From NCBI GenBank assembly GCA_032718475.1, contig JAUCBJ010000150.1, positions 108,199-172,198 of the forward strand: a stretch of 64,000 nucleotides of DNA, in the 5' to 3' direction. Positions within the stretch are counted from its first letter, which is position 1. Every line of letters starts with the position of its first letter. Under the pieces are notes generated by a model, which saw only the letters and a program-made list of their open reading frames with translations, was not told where the DNA came from and searched no databases. Below, in pieces: positions 8,918-19,892 of the stretch. A program made the position numbers and the translations under genes. Source of the DNA: Nemertoderma westbladi. Its lineage: Eukaryota; Xenacoelomorpha; Nemertodermatida; Nemertodermatidae.

Positions 8918-11900
8918 CTAGAATATAAGGAGGTATAGGAAGGTAACACCAACCAGTACTTGCGAGGCTCTCATAGCTGTGCTTCCTCCACACATATTTC
9001 CACAAGTTTTGCAGATGTCACATGCACTCATATCAGCCAACTTAGTCGAAGAATATAAAACATCAGCCCTTTCTGCTTGTCTGTAATAGGTGTATACTGA
9101 TGCTGAGGCTGGTTGGCTCGCTGCCACAAGACTGTCTCGTTCAATATCGAATTCCAAACACATTTCTTCTTCGTCCAATCCGTCCAAGTAAACCTCCACC
9201 CCATTCTCTGCCATGTCAATCCTTTTTACAGATTTTTTACCACCATTATATTGATGATAGTCAACACATTTAAATCCGCTGGGTAAACCAATCTCCATGA
9301 CTACCATACCTTCATCATTGTTATTAATTCGTTTTGCGCAGGATTTTACTCTCATCTTGCTATCAGATTCTGTATTATCTAGTGATATATCTAGCTCGTA
9401 AGTTGGTTCTACAAATTCCAAACGTGTATTGTACATGACAACCACTTGAAGTAAAGCCCTTCCATGTCCTTCAACTCTTAAGGATATCGTATCCATGTTG
9501 GAACTTTTAACATCTCTACTGTGTAGCACACCGATGTTATTATTGTTAATTGTAATTTCAAATATAGAAGTATCAACCCCAGGTACTGCAGCTGTGATTG
9601 TGAGTTCGGTGTCTGTGCTGGACAGGATAGCTGAGAATTTAGCCAAGGCCTCCAGGGCAATCACAGTATTCTGTGTGTTGGTGTACCCACCCAACTCATT
9701 ACGTTGGGATGACAGCCATTTGAGCACAGGAAGACCACTATCTACATCACCAAGCTGTGCATATGTTAACAACACATATGCGGCCATTTCGATTTCCTGT
9801 GGTGGTGGAGAATGAGGGTGACGAGAATCTGCCCATACAGGGATAGCAATCTTCTCATTATCTACTGCCCAATATTTCATTCCATCTGTCTCAACAGCCA
9901 CATCATCAAGTAACTGCAGCACATCCCCCAAATGTGTACTGTCTTGCTTAGCCAAAGCATAACTAATAACACAAAGGCTGTATATGTCTGCTTGATTAAT
10001 CTTTCCTACCAGATAAGTGGTAGCACTGGTAATCATGATATTGAGAATTTGTCTGTCATTATCAATGCTTAGCAGGTTTGCATCACGAACCTCAATAAGG
10101 GCAATGGTAATATAGGCAGTAATGGCTATGCCAGAATTGTCACTCCCAACCCCACCTTGCATATCTGTGTGGATAACCTTTCCTGGTTCACTGAATTGTC
10201 CATCTTTATGGTAATTATTTAACCATTTTATTGTATTTGCTACTAAAGCACCATCAATTGTGATGTGAGGACTTGATTGGCTGAAGACCTTCATTACAAA
10301 TGCACTCAACCAGGAGCTTCCACTGGAGTCGCTATTACCAAAAGCACTAAATGATCCATCATCTCTTTGATATATTAACTCTCTCTGGTATCCCATCTTC
10401 ATATGATTTAGAGTTTTTGTATCGAGTTCTTGGGTGAGTTCATCATTACTAGTCAGGTATTCACGTACATAGACATTTGGGGCAAATGTTATCATGTTTT
10501 GTTCTCCACATCCAGTAGGACTGGTAACCAACCGATCAATATTATTGATACTGGGTCCCATTATATCACCAATGGCAGTGACCATTATTCGGGAAGAATC
10601 AGGAACAGCTGCTTCATCAACTGTTATGTCAAAACTTTGCTCCAAAGTTGACCGCTTAGATACTTTGCTGTCTGGCAAATCAACCAACCAGGAATGTGAA
10701 TAGGACTGTCTAATACCTTCCGGTTTGACAATGAGCAGCCGCTCTACTGCATCAGCAATCTCAGTAGTTTGGGCTGTAACTGTGATGGGAATGTTACCAA
10801 CAGTATGTAATAGCAATGGAAATCCAACCACCTCACTGGTGCCTGGCTGGATTGTTACTGAGTGGGCAGTTTGAATAGTTTGGTCTTGGACAGGGGATGC
10901 ATCAGAAAGGTTTTCCTTCTTTATAAAGTCAAACTTATCTGACTGCTGGATTGTAATAACAGCGATGACATTATAGTCAAAGTAATTGAATATTCTTACT
11001 TCAAGAACTAATTGCTCTCCCCTAACAACTGAATATGGTAAATTCAGAGTTATAAAAAAATTTCGAAAGGTTTCCGTCAATGTCATACCATCAATTATGC
11101 CTAATCCAACATCATCAGACAGAGTGAAAGCTGTTGTTGCCCATGAGGTTATAGTATCAGGCATAACTTTGTTTAACGATGCAGTTCCTTGTTTATTAAC
11201 TGTAGTTGTGTCCCAAATCCATGCTTCAGGAAACCATTTTCGTACTCTCTTTGGCAACTGCAAGCTATCTTCTGTAGTTTTTTTCATTTCATCATCATTC
11301 ATATCAACTTCATATTCACCAGGTGGAGCAGGAGGTGGAAAACCCTCGAGCCAGTCACCTTCATAGTAACTGTACTGTGAAGGTATTTCCATGTTTGTCA
11401 TTGATACCAATCCATTGTTATTTATTATTGCGGCAGTATCTAAGTTACCCTGTGGCCTGGGGCCAGGCCATATGGCAATCCTCTCATCACCACCATAATC
11501 GGGATAATCGTGATTACTTGTCCCAAGTGAAAAAGGAGAAAACTGGCTTATACTGTGTTCAACTCTCTGGTGGGTGATATCATTGCCAGTTGCTAATAGT
11601 AACACACTAAGGTCGACACCAAGAATGAAAACAGTAGAACCAGGGTGACTTTCAATGTCAAGTGTATTGCTATTACCAGGTTCAATACGATCAGATTGGA
11701 ATTCCAACTTGACATAATTGTTAAGTAGTGGGGTCACATTGAAAGGGAATGAATCAGCAACTACTTCACTGTCAGACCTAATATAGTACACTATGAGTCG
11801 AGATGATGGTGCCATTGAATTGTCGATTGGAATTGATATAATGTGAGAATTTATGGTAAGAGTAGTGCCTTTTCCGCTTTGAGAAGAAACAACCCCATTT

Positions 11901-12226
11901 CTGGAAATTATTATATAAAAAACTTCCACTTCTAATTCAGTTGTTTTAATTGTAAAATCGTAGGTACCAGGAATAAACTTATCCTTCTCTGACTGGATCT
12001 TTAAGAAGTTGTTGCTAGGTGAGTAAGCTTTACTTGGATTGTGATAGACTTTGTTATTGTTTGCATCTCCTACCAATGTCGCTTCCATTGAGATTGAAGT
12101 TGTATTGATGGGAATATTGGTTATAATAACTGGTATAGAACCTAGTGCTGGTAGTGTATAATTTTGAATTCTAATTGAATTGAATGACCCAGTACCACTA
12201 CTATCAGTTCCAGTATTACTGTCCAC
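8918..12226 (-). CDS. CD109/A2M-like thioester protein, C-terminal three quarters
   Basis: The 1102-residue frame (open upstream to about 12271) continues the protein begun at 13475. It has the bait-region end RVRKWFPEAWIWD, macroglobulin domains, the thioester motif GCGEQ at 10499-10513, the A2M-type helical domain after it, and a C-terminal receptor-binding-like domain. VIHTDMQGG places a His where complement C3 has the catalytic His, which favours ester formation with hydroxyls; this is inferred by analogy. A Cys-rich stretch and a hydrophobic tail ending FLYLLIF suggest a GPI anchor, as in CD109. Family members covalently tag microbes or trap proteases. It is separated from the N-terminal frame by one frameshift near 12234-12271. 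No introns are present. The stop is TAG at 8918-8920. Confidence 0.88.
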   Translation of the reverse strand: MDSNTGTDSSGTGSFNSIRIQNYTLPALGSIPVIITNIPINTTSISMEATLVGDANNNKVYHNPSKAYSPSNNFLKIQSEKDKFIPGTYDFTIKTTELEVEVFYIIISRNGVVSSQSGKGTTLTINSHIISIPIDNSMAPSSRLIVYYIRSDSEVVADSFPFNVTPLLNNYVKLEFQSDRIEPGNSNTLDIESHPGSTVFILGVDLSVLLLATGNDITHQRVEHSISQFSPFSLGTSNHDYPDYGGDERIAIWPGPRPQGNLDTAAIINNNGLVSMTNMEIPSQYSYYEGDWLEGFPPPAPPGEYEVDMNDDEMKKTTEDSLQLPKRVRKWFPEAWIWDTTTVNKQGTASLNKVMPDTITSWATTAFTLSDDVGLGIIDGMTLTETFRNFFITLNLPYSVVRGEQLVLEVRIFNYFDYNVIAVITIQQSDKFDFIKKENLSDASPVQDQTIQTAHSVTIQPGTSEVVGFPLLLHTVGNIPITVTAQTTEIADAVERLLIVKPEGIRQSYSHSWLVDLPDSKVSKRSTLEQSFDITVDEAAVPDSSRIMVTAIGDIMGPSINNIDRLVTSPTGCGEQNMITFAPNVYVREYLTSNDELTQELDTKTLNHMKMGYQRELIYQRDDGSFSAFGNSDSSGSSWLSAFVMKVFSQSSPHITIDGALVANTIKWLNNYHKDGQFSEPGKVIHTDMQGGVGSDNSGIAITAYITIALIEVRDANLLSIDNDRQILNIMITSATTYLVGKINQADIYSLCVISYALAKQDSTHLGDVLQLLDDVAVETDGMKYWAVDNEKIAIPVWADSRHPHSPPPQEIEMAAYVLLTYAQLGDVDSGLPVLKWLSSQRNELGGYTNTQNTVIALEALAKFSAILSSTDTELTITAAVPGVDTSIFEITINNNNIGVLHSRDVKSSNMDTISLRVEGHGRALLQVVVMYNTRLEFVEPTYELDISLDNTESDSKMRVKSCAKRINNNDEGMVVMEIGLPSGFKCVDYHQYNGGKKSVKRIDMAENGVEVYLDGLDEEEMCLEFDIERDSLVAASQPASASVYTYYRQAERADVLYSSTKLADMSACDICKTCGNMCGGSTAMRASQVLVGVTFLYLLIF

Positions 12227-12230
12227 TACA

Positions 12231-13475
12231 TCAAGGGAATCGTCTGGCTTTGGAAATAGGAGGTGCCACCTCTACACCGCCACCATTATTATTATTATTA
12301 CAATTGGAGCAGGACTCTGTGAACCATGTTTTTATTGTAACTTGTCTAGCTATTCCATCACTGTTTTGATTTCCATCAGGCATTTTCTGTGTGAGGAAGA
12401 CTTTTAGATCTAGACCAGGTTTGAATAGGTTTTCAGAAGCAGCTGTAAATTCTACTGTGTGTCGAACTGAAGTAACTATCAGATATGCTTCATCTGATAA
12501 GACTTTACCGTTCTCGGATTCACTGACACTTGCTCGTACCAGCAATGTGCTCCTATATGACGATATAAATTTGGCAATGTCTTGTCGGTAGACTGTGATT
12601 TCCTTTTTACCTGAAATTGTATCTTTCTGGCTGTAGAAAACATTGTTACCACCACTATCCATAATTTCAAATTCCACGAAACCAATAACAGGCTCACCAT
12701 ATGTATATTCTGCCATAACAGTAAATGTGATTTCATTGGTTGATGTGTGAACATATCCCGGGCCAACTACACTTACATTGTACCTTGGCAAAACATACTC
12801 CCCTATCTCAACGACCTGCTCTGATTGCATATTGGTATCAGATGTTGTAGCCCTGATGAGCCAATCACCGAGTAGTAATTCTGCAGCTAATGGGATGTCC
12901 ACGGATACAACGCCACTTGATGTTTTACCCTTTTCTTCCTTGAACACTTTATTTCCCTTTTGGTCAAAGGCTTCTATTACAATGTCTTCTTTGACGGTCT
13001 TAAAATTTGTTGGGTTTATGGCGAATGCCCTGATACGAATGACCTCTCCTGGTTTGTAGATGGCTTTGTCAGTTTGAATAAATACTGACAATTGTTGAGG
13101 GTTGAACTCCAGGTCAGTTGCGTTTTCGAATCTCACAGGAGAATCACCAGACACATGAAGACTGTAAGAACCAGACCCTAAATCATTAGGAACATCCAGC
13201 ATTTCTGAAGCCACTGAACCAACTTTAATGTTAACGATTTTCGATTTGATAGTATTCTGTCCTCTGTCCTCCAGACGTAGAGTAACTGTTTCATATACGT
13301 TTTTGAATGACTGAGATAGGATCAATATTGATACAGGATATGGAAGACCAGGTCGAATGGACTTTGGCGAAAGAATAATGTACCCATCTTCGTTACTTTG
13401 ACTCAGGCTTTTCCCTATATAGACAACTAGCAAGAACACTATAGCAAAACCGGTTAGCGAGATTGGTTTATTCAT
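12231..13475 (-). CDS. CD109/A2M-like thioester protein, N-terminal part
   Basis: The 414-residue frame starts with a signal peptide (residues 1-25, hydrophobic core FAIVFLLVVYIG). Macroglobulin-domain landmarks follow: YKPGEVIRIRAFAINP, VLPRYNVSVVGPGYV, and TYGEPVIGFVEFEI. It ends in a Cys/Asn/Gly tract coded by an (AAT)n microsatellite (12284-12301), then 11 residues later at a TGA in the wrong frame; the protein resumes in the next frame. Together the two parts give about 1516 residues, close to the usual 1400-1500 for the family. The frameshift is either a true inactivating mutation or a base-call error. CD109-like rather than complement-like is my best reading, because of the tail and the lack of anaphylatoxin or NTR domains. 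Confidence 0.87.
   Translation of the reverse strand: MNKPISLTGFAIVFLLVVYIGKSLSQSNEDGYIILSPKSIRPGLPYPVSILILSQSFKNVYETVTLRLEDRGQNTIKSKIVNIKVGSVASEMLDVPNDLGSGSYSLHVSGDSPVRFENATDLEFNPQQLSVFIQTDKAIYKPGEVIRIRAFAINPTNFKTVKEDIVIEAFDQKGNKVFKEEKGKTSSGVVSVDIPLAAELLLGDWLIRATTSDTNMQSEQVVEIGEYVLPRYNVSVVGPGYVHTSTNEITFTVMAEYTYGEPVIGFVEFEIMDSGGNNVFYSQKDTISGKKEITVYRQDIAKFISSYRSTLLVRASVSESENGKVLSDEAYLIVTSVRHTVEFTAASENLFKPGLDLKVFLTQKMPDGNQNSDGIARQVTIKTWFTESCSNCNNNNNGGGVEVAPPISKARRFP
12234..12301 (-). other. Frameshift interval in the thioester gene, next to an (AAT)n tract
   Basis: The upstream frame closes at 12231-12233 and the downstream frame has a stop at 12272-12274, so the indel lies between about 12234 and 12271. 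The Asn-coding (AAT)5 tract is just upstream. A net shift of one base separates the two frames. Confidence 0.8.
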
Positions 13476-13789
13476 ATTCGTACTGCGGAATATGGTGGAC
13501 GTGGAATCATGTAGATAACAAAGTTATAATTCAGAAGAAGCAGTATTATTCAAATTATAATTTATAATTATAATTTGGTAGCTCCGTATTAGACCAGCTC
13601 GTGTAATGCAGTGTAATCCTGGAAAAATAATGTATGTGTTGCCACTGATTTATAAACAATTGAATAATATCTAAACAGTATTGTATTTTTATAGAGTTCA
13701 TTGATATACGGAAATACAGAATAAATAGGACCGTTCTATTTGTTCTGTATTTTAATCCCCCTATATATATATTATTATATTTTACACAG
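13476..13789. other. Upstream region of the thioester gene; no promoter motif assigned
   Basis: AT-rich DNA with a short (AATTATAATT)-like palindromic stretch near 13548-13578. It would hold the minus-strand promoter and 5' UTR, but no TATA box or initiator can be assigned with confidence. Confidence 0.4.
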
Positions 13790-13794
13790 TAGCC

Positions 13795-14578
13795 CCGCCC
13801 CCCAGACAGCAGCCCCCCGTCAGTAGCCCCCCAGACAGCAGCCCCCCGTCAGTAGCTCCCCAGACAGCAGCCCCCCGTCAGTAGCTCCCCAGACAGTAGC
13901 CCCCCAGACAGTAGCCCCCCGGTCAATAGCCCCCCATTCAATAGCCCCCCGTCAGTAGCCCCCCAGACAGTAGCTCCCCAGACAGTAGCCCCCCAGACAG
14001 TAGCCCCCCGGTCAATAGCCCCCCGTCAGTAGCCCCCCAGACAGTAGCTCCCCAGACAGTAGCTCCCCCGTCAGTGGCCCCCCAGACAGTAGCCCCCCAG
14101 TCAATAGCTAGCCCCCAGTCAGTAGCCCCCCGTCAGTAGCTCCCCAGTCAGTAGCTCCCCCGACAGTAGCCCCCCAGACAGTAGCTCCACAGACAGTAGC
14201 CCCCTAGACAGTAGCCCCCAGACAGTAGCTCCCCATCAGTAGCTCCCCAGACAGTAGCTCCCCAGACAGTAGCTCCCCAGAAAGTAGCCCCCAGACAGTA
14301 GCACCCCGTCAGTAGCTCCCCAGACAGTAGCTCCCCAGACAGTAGCTCCCCAGACAGTAGCCCCCCAGACAGTAGCTCCCAGACAGTAGCTCCCCAGACA
14401 GTAGCCCCCCAGACAGTAGCTCCCGGACAGTAGCACCCCGTCAGTAGCTCCCCAGACAGTAGCTCCCCAGACAGTAGCCCCCCAGACAGTAGCCCCCAGA
14501 CAGTAGCCCCCCAGTCAGTAGCTCCCCAGTCAGTAGCACCCCATCAGTAGCTCCCCAGACAGTAGCCCCCAGACAGTA
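13795..14578. repeat. 15-16-bp C-rich minisatellite
   Basis: About 50 units of AGACAGTAGCCCCCC or AGACAGTAGCTCCCC with variants GTCAGTAGC, GTCAATAGC and GACAGTAGCACCCC. Unit length varies between 14 and 17. A minus-strand ORF across it (ATVWGATVWG-type repeats) is a by-product of the period. Confidence 0.95.
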
Positions 14579-14850
14579 TTTTTATTTACTATTTTTATTA
14601 TACTTTTTATTAGTATTATTTATTTACATGTTGTAGCGTCTTGTCGTACCTGAACTTTTATAGCAATAACATGTTTTCATTCATTAAAATATCTCCTCCC
14701 TTTTCTGTCCTGCTTTACTGCGGACATTCAAGACATTTATTCTTAAATTGTCACTTTTTCGCTCAAATATACCTCAACATCGGGTGATATATAAGGAGTT
14801 CCTGTTTTTCCCTACGGAATAAAGTAAACCCATAGGATAGCATTGATTTC
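14579..14850. other. Spacer with no feature seen
   Basis: AT-rich DNA between the minisatellite and the LINE-A 5' end. Nothing was recognised. Confidence 0.5.
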
Positions 14851-15247
14851 CAGGTCAGGTCAGGTATTCTAGGTCATTGATCAAGAAAACTGCCACCTCC
14901 ATGCAGCATAAAGGAGGTGCCACCTGTAGCTGCATAGACCCTCTTACTAGGGCAAATCTGGTCCTGTAACTAGGACCCCCTTCGTTCTGGGATAAGGACG
15001 CCCTTGGTCCTGGATTAAGGACCCATATACTTGGCTGTAGGGGTATATGGCCTGACCAGGCAGATGGTGATCTACCAATGGCTGGTCAGGAGTAGAGTGT
15101 TCTCATGTCCACTCTGAGAGCACTTCACTGCGACCTGCACCTGGCAGCAAGGGTACAGGGCATGACCCAGCAGATGAGCTGCAACAGCCAATGGTGGGTC
15201 ATGTGCGCCAGAGTAGATATGGGTGATGGGCCTCATATCTGACTCCA

Positions 15248-17434
15248 TTGCGACACCCACCCTGTGGAATGGCAAACCAGGGTGCGGTATTTGCCCCGAG
15301 AGCTGACTCGGCAAAAAAGCACCCCCCAACCCCCACTATGGATTACATTAGCAATGCGGAGGTCCGGCCACTAGAGGCCAGTGGAATTACCGGACATAAT
15401 CGGCCTCACAGGCGTCAGTTAACTCCTGACCGGCTGCCTGTCTCACCCCCTACTGGAGAGAGAGCAGCCAACAATTCTTTGAGTCCCTTTCCTGATGACC
15501 TTTCTGGCCCAAACCCTGGGTCACCAGGGAGGCCAGATTGTGATGGGGAGAGGGATTCTGGAGTTGGAGGCTACTCTCATGTTCCACCCCGACCAACAAA
15601 GCCATTGGTGAATCTGAGGCAAGTCACTAGACTAGCCTCAGTAAACACCCTAACACTCGGGTCCCCAATGCGACAAGGTGAGCTGACTGCCTTGGCAGAT
15701 AAGCTTTCTCTTAGCGCAGTGGGTGTTCAAGAGCACCGAATGCAGACTGGACAGACTGATGAGGTTCTGATTAAGGACATGGGGGGCGGATGGCGACTCG
15801 CCCTCGCGTCAGCAGATGATAGTGGCAATGGTGGAATTGGTCTATTGATGAATCCAACTGCACATGCAGCATTGGACAAAATAGACCAAATCTCTAACCG
15901 CATCATCCGTTGCCACTTCTCATGTTCTGGAAGACTGGCTAAGAAGTTTCCTAAGGTGGTTCTGATTGTGTGCTACTCTCCAACTAGTGTTGCCCCTGTA
16001 GAGGAGGTGGAAAATTTCTACCACAATCTACAAGCAGCTACTGATGGAGTGGATCAGCATGCATTCTTAACATTCCTGGGAGACTTTAATGCAAGTCTGC
16101 ATCAATCACCTACATCGCCCTGGGTCTATAGCAATAGTGTTAACCGAAATTCTGTCCATCTTCAGGATTTTATCTCTGGAAATGGATTGTTTTCGGCTGG
16201 AACCCAGTTCAAGAAGCGAACTGGAAAGCTATGGACTCATAGTGGACCCAGTGGTCACAAGTCCCAGATAGACCATATTCTGTTTCGTAGGAAATACAGG
16301 AGCTCTATACAAGACTGTAATGCATTTACACTTCGACCCTTCTCCAGTGATCACCGCCTTATTGTGGCCAAGGTAAGACTTAGTCTGCGTGCTAGCAGAA
16401 CAACGAAATCTGCCTTGCCGCGGCATGACTGGTCCTCTCTGTTGCAACAGCCAAGTGTGAGATCCAGCTTCACACTACAGCTGAGCAACAGGTATGAGGC
16501 TCTTGCCTCTGAGGCGGCAGATCACTGTGAGGGCTATACTGCCTTTACAGAAGCAGTTAAGTTAGCAGCTGCAGAAACAGTTCCTGTATACCCTCGAAAC
16601 AGGAAAAGGGCCCCCTGGACTGACAACAAAATTCAGAAGTGCCGAAATGACCTTCATAAGGCGCAGAAAGAGTCCCGACTCAAACAGACTACAGCGGCCA
16701 AGAATGCAGTTAAGGCTGCATCTAGGTCCCTGAACAGGCAGTACTCTGTTAATCTACAGGAGCTAATAAACCAACAGGTTGATGCCATCAATGATGCTGA
16801 CGACAGCAGGCAATCATCCCAGGCATGGAAATCAATCAATCTGCTTACTGGGCGGAAAAGCCAACCAACCACCAAGGTTAAGGCTGAATCACCAGCCGAT
16901 CGCCTCAATGGTTGGAAAGCCCACTTTGAAAAGCTCCTCAATAATGACAGGGTATTGCCTGATAACTTTATAGAAGTAAAAGTGTCTGAGTCTGTACTCC
17001 CAGATATTCCCATTGGCGATATCTCCTTTGCAGAAGTGAAGGCTGCTGCAAAGAGCATTAAGACCAATCGTGCCAGTGGAGTAGATGGTGTTCCCCCTGA
17101 GGTCTTTAAAATACCTGAGTGTTTAAAGCTCATCTATCCCATCATAGTAGACATGTACCGAACAACAAGAGTCCCACAAGAAATGAAAACAAATAAGTTG
17201 GTGCCAGTTCCCAAGAAGGGCAACCTAACACTCTATGGTTCTTTTCGGGGAATCTCATTGATCTCGATTGCTGCAAAGCTATACAATAGGATTCTATTAA
17301 ATCGCATCAGGGATCCCATTGAGAGACTGCTCCGTGGAAATCAGAATGGGTTCCGTAAAGGTCGTGGGACCATGGAGCCCATTTTGGCAATTATCAAAAA
17401 AGAAAGACAGGCATCTGGCTGTTATCTTTGTTGA
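15248..17434 (+). pseudogene. LINE-A ORF, first part: endonuclease and start of RT
   Basis: Of the 728 residues, the first about 120 are a Pro-rich leader of unknown role. The APE-type endonuclease follows, with Glu162 (VGVQEHR), GDFNA with Asp279, SQIDHIL and the terminal SSDHRL (Asp368-His369), all the residues such nucleases need. A Lys/Arg-rich linker leads to the RT fingers (NRASGVDGVPPEV, LVPVPKKGN, SFRGISLISIAAKLYNRIL, NQNGFRKGRGT). The true frame breaks at 17389/17390 where 20 bp present in the other copies (20169-20209, 63798-63818) are missing; the last 15 residues are out of frame. Confidence 0.9.
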
Positions 17435-18578
17435 CTTCTTCAAGGCCTTTGATTCAGTCTCTCGCTCACGTATGTTCAGCATACTTTCATTATATGGGAT
17501 TCCTGATGAAATTATTGCAGCAATCAGATCAGTATACGATGGTTCGACAACATTTGTGTCTACTGTTGACGGTGACACAGAACCATTTGAAGTGTTATGG
17601 GGCGTCCTCCAAGGAGACACACTTGCACCATTCTTGTTCATTATTGTGGTTGACTATGTTCTACGCATGTCCTTAGATCATCATAATGATGATGGGGTGA
17701 TGATAACTCCACCTACTGGCTCTAGAAGTCGAGGAAATCCTGCCAAGTACCTAACTGATCTAGACTTTGCTGATGACTTAGGAGTACTCTCAGAATCATT
17801 AGAGGGAGCCCAACGGCTCCTCAGCTCATTAGAACATGCTGCTTCTAGTGTTGGTCTTTTTATTAACTCCAGAAAGACCAAAATTCTGACCGTTAACTTT
17901 GAAAGTCCTCAGCAAGTCTCTGATCGGATGAGCATAAGCTCAAAGGATGGTATGCTTGAGCATGTGGACGACTTCTGTTACCTGGGATCATGGATCCGGA
18001 AGTCAGGTGAGGACCTTCGAATACGTAAGGGAAAGGCATGGACAGCCTTGAATAGGCTTTCCAGGATTTGGAAATCACCGAGAATTAATCGGAAACTTAA
18101 GGTCCGATTATTTAGAGCAGCAGTAGTTCCAGTACTCCTCTACGGGAGTCCATGCTGGGCTCTAACTGCTGAGGACACCAAATCTCTGGATGGCACATTC
18201 ACAAGAATGCTACGCCGGGTTCATTGTGTCAAGTACAATGCACACATCTCCAACCAGACACTATATAACATTGGAGGTGTCTCATTGGTTCCCCCAAGCT
18301 TGACACTAGAACAAAATCGCCTCCGCTTTGCAGGACATTGCTTTCGCCGTGAGGACCAGCCAGTGCATAATCTTGTACTTTGGCAGCCTCATGGAGTGAA
18401 TAAGCATGGTGGACAGCCCATGACTTTCTTGCGACGCATCTTAAAGGACACTGGCCTTAAAGATGCGGATGATCTAGCAAATGTCATGGGTGATAGGGAG
18501 TTGCGGCGGTGCAATTTTGTTGACAATCCGGCACAGCATTCTTACAAATGCAGCTGCAATGCAGCATGCCGATCCTAG
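17319..18578 (+). pseudogene. LINE-A ORF, second part: RT core and C-terminal tail
   Basis: After the 20-bp deletion the RT continues in this frame from about 17393. Visible are VIFVDFFKAFDSVSR (first catalytic Asp), GVLQGDTLAPFLFIIVVDYVL, LDFADDLGVLSES (catalytic pair at about 17769-17777), and the C-terminal region RIWKSPRINRKLKVRLFRAA, VLLYGSPCWALT and FAGHCFRREDQPVHNLVLWQ shared with RTE-like elements. Most other copies stop at TAA after QHS. Here TAA is changed to TAC, and the frame runs on until the first TAG of the (TAG)n tail. Confidence 0.9.
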
Positions 18579-18588
18579 TAGTAGTAGT

Positions 18589-18914
18589 TACTTTCTCCCT
18601 GCGAAAAATTAAAATAAAATATTTTTAGTGGAATTTCTGAAATTTTATTATATGTGATGAAAGAGAATCGTAGTAGAAAGGGTTTGCACGTAATTTGAGC
18701 CAAATCCATTTAGACTCTCAAAAGTTATTGTAACTTTAGTGTATGCCATGGGTACTACTAGGGTTTTTTTTGTGTACGTATTTTAAAACGTACAAAAACG
18801 GAAACCAAAACTGATCTTAATATCCAATATTGATCTCCAGTAATTAATCGGCTCTTTAATTACCGAATAAAGAAACATTAAATTTAACATTAAATTATTT
18901 AACGCTTACTACGA
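18589..18914. other. AT-rich spacer; nothing coding
   Basis: No gene was seen. The stretch around 18612-18660 (AAAATAAAATATTTTTAGTGGAATTT) also occurs around 22090-22135, so both sites probably carry the same old repeat. Confidence 0.5.
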
Positions 18915-19008
18915 TAGGCATGCTGCATTGCAGCTGCATTATATACATTAATGCTGTGCCGGCTTGTCGACAAATTTGCGCAGCCACAACTCCCTATCAC
19001 CCATTATT
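18915..19008 (-). mobile_element. LINE-A 3'-terminal scrap, minus strand
   Basis: It holds the 3' hairpin (GCTGCATTGCAGC, 18922-18934) and about 70 bp of the RT tail in reverse orientation. A short AT insert before the hairpin (TATATACATTAA) defines a subfamily also seen at 21296 and 57977. Confidence 0.85.
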
Positions 19009-19892
19009 ATTTATTTAACTCGAGATTTAACACATTATTTTAAACGAGAACATTAAATTATTTAATATTATAAGAAAGGCAGAAGATTTCGAATTTGAAG
19101 AGTATATTAAGCAACTAAAAAGCACTAATTTAAGAATAAAATTAGGTATTAAATGGGAAAAAAGTAGAGCATTTTTTTTAAATTTTCTCTCGACCCTATA
19201 TTAAATCCATTTAATCCAACAAATTTATTAACTCCATTTAATCCACAAATCTATTAAATCCTTTGCCCCCTCGATGGCGCTCGGTAAATAAAATGCCTCG
19301 AGAATAGAGAAAAAGTTATACTTTTTTTTGCCATGTATTATTAAGCATACTATAAGCTTATTATTAAGCAAAAATGGTAATTTTAACGATTAAAAGTGAA
19401 GCTCTTAATTAAATCAATAATTATATCCTTTCTGCAGCTTTTATAATTTATTAACAATATACGCAATACAATGAACGGATAACTAGTTGGAAATATATAT
19501 TATATCCAAACAATTATATATTAATATTTGGCAGGGGCTAAGCAACTGTATCGCAACTCCATAAGTATGTTAGATATTCACACAAGGCGTTAAATTATTA
19601 ATTTGGCATAAGAAACAGAATGCCTTTATTGTTAAGTATGGTAATCCCAAGATCCTACTTACTATAAATCATATATCCTTTATATTACACCTAATAAATA
19701 CTAGAGATTAACTGGAGACCTATACAATTAATACTAGTAACCATATCACTGAGCGTGGCCAGTGCTTTTTAAATGTCATCTGGGTTTGTCACCACCGAAT
19801 TCTTGGCATCACTTTTAATTATAATTATTTCTGTTATGGATTTGGGGAACACTACAATGTGTTCAATAACGTTCCGTGTGTAAGTGTGGAAT
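19009..19892. other. AT-rich intergenic DNA
   Basis: No gene was recognised. AAATGCCTCGAGAA at about 19291 is shared with about 22408, and TTCTCTCGACC at about 19183 with about 60352. This suggests a common old repeat around several LINE-A insertions. Confidence 0.5.

Larger units (their letters stand above)
14851..18588 (+). mobile_element. LINE-A, near full-length APE-type non-LTR retrotransposon
   Basis: This is the best copy of the family. It starts at a 5' CAGGTCAGGTCAGGT direct-repeat stretch and has a 5' UTR of about 400 bp. One long ORF codes for an apurinic-type endonuclease followed by reverse transcriptase and a Cys/His-poor C-terminal tail. It ends in the hairpin GCTGCAATGCAGC and a short (TAG)n tail with no real 3' UTR. 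RT motifs (QNGFRKGRGT, GVLQGDTLAPFLF, DLDFADDLGVL) resemble the RTE/CR1/L2 group; the exact clade was not settled. A 20-bp deletion inactivates it. No flanking duplication was found. Confidence 0.92.

Noticed and set aside
14236-14436. Minus-strand ORF with GATVWGATVWG repeats
   Set aside because: Translation of the C-rich minisatellite only.
15072-15329. Minus-strand 85-residue ORF, repeated at 61481-61738
   Set aside because: It lies in the LINE-A 5' UTR and is conserved only because the two LINE copies are near-identical.
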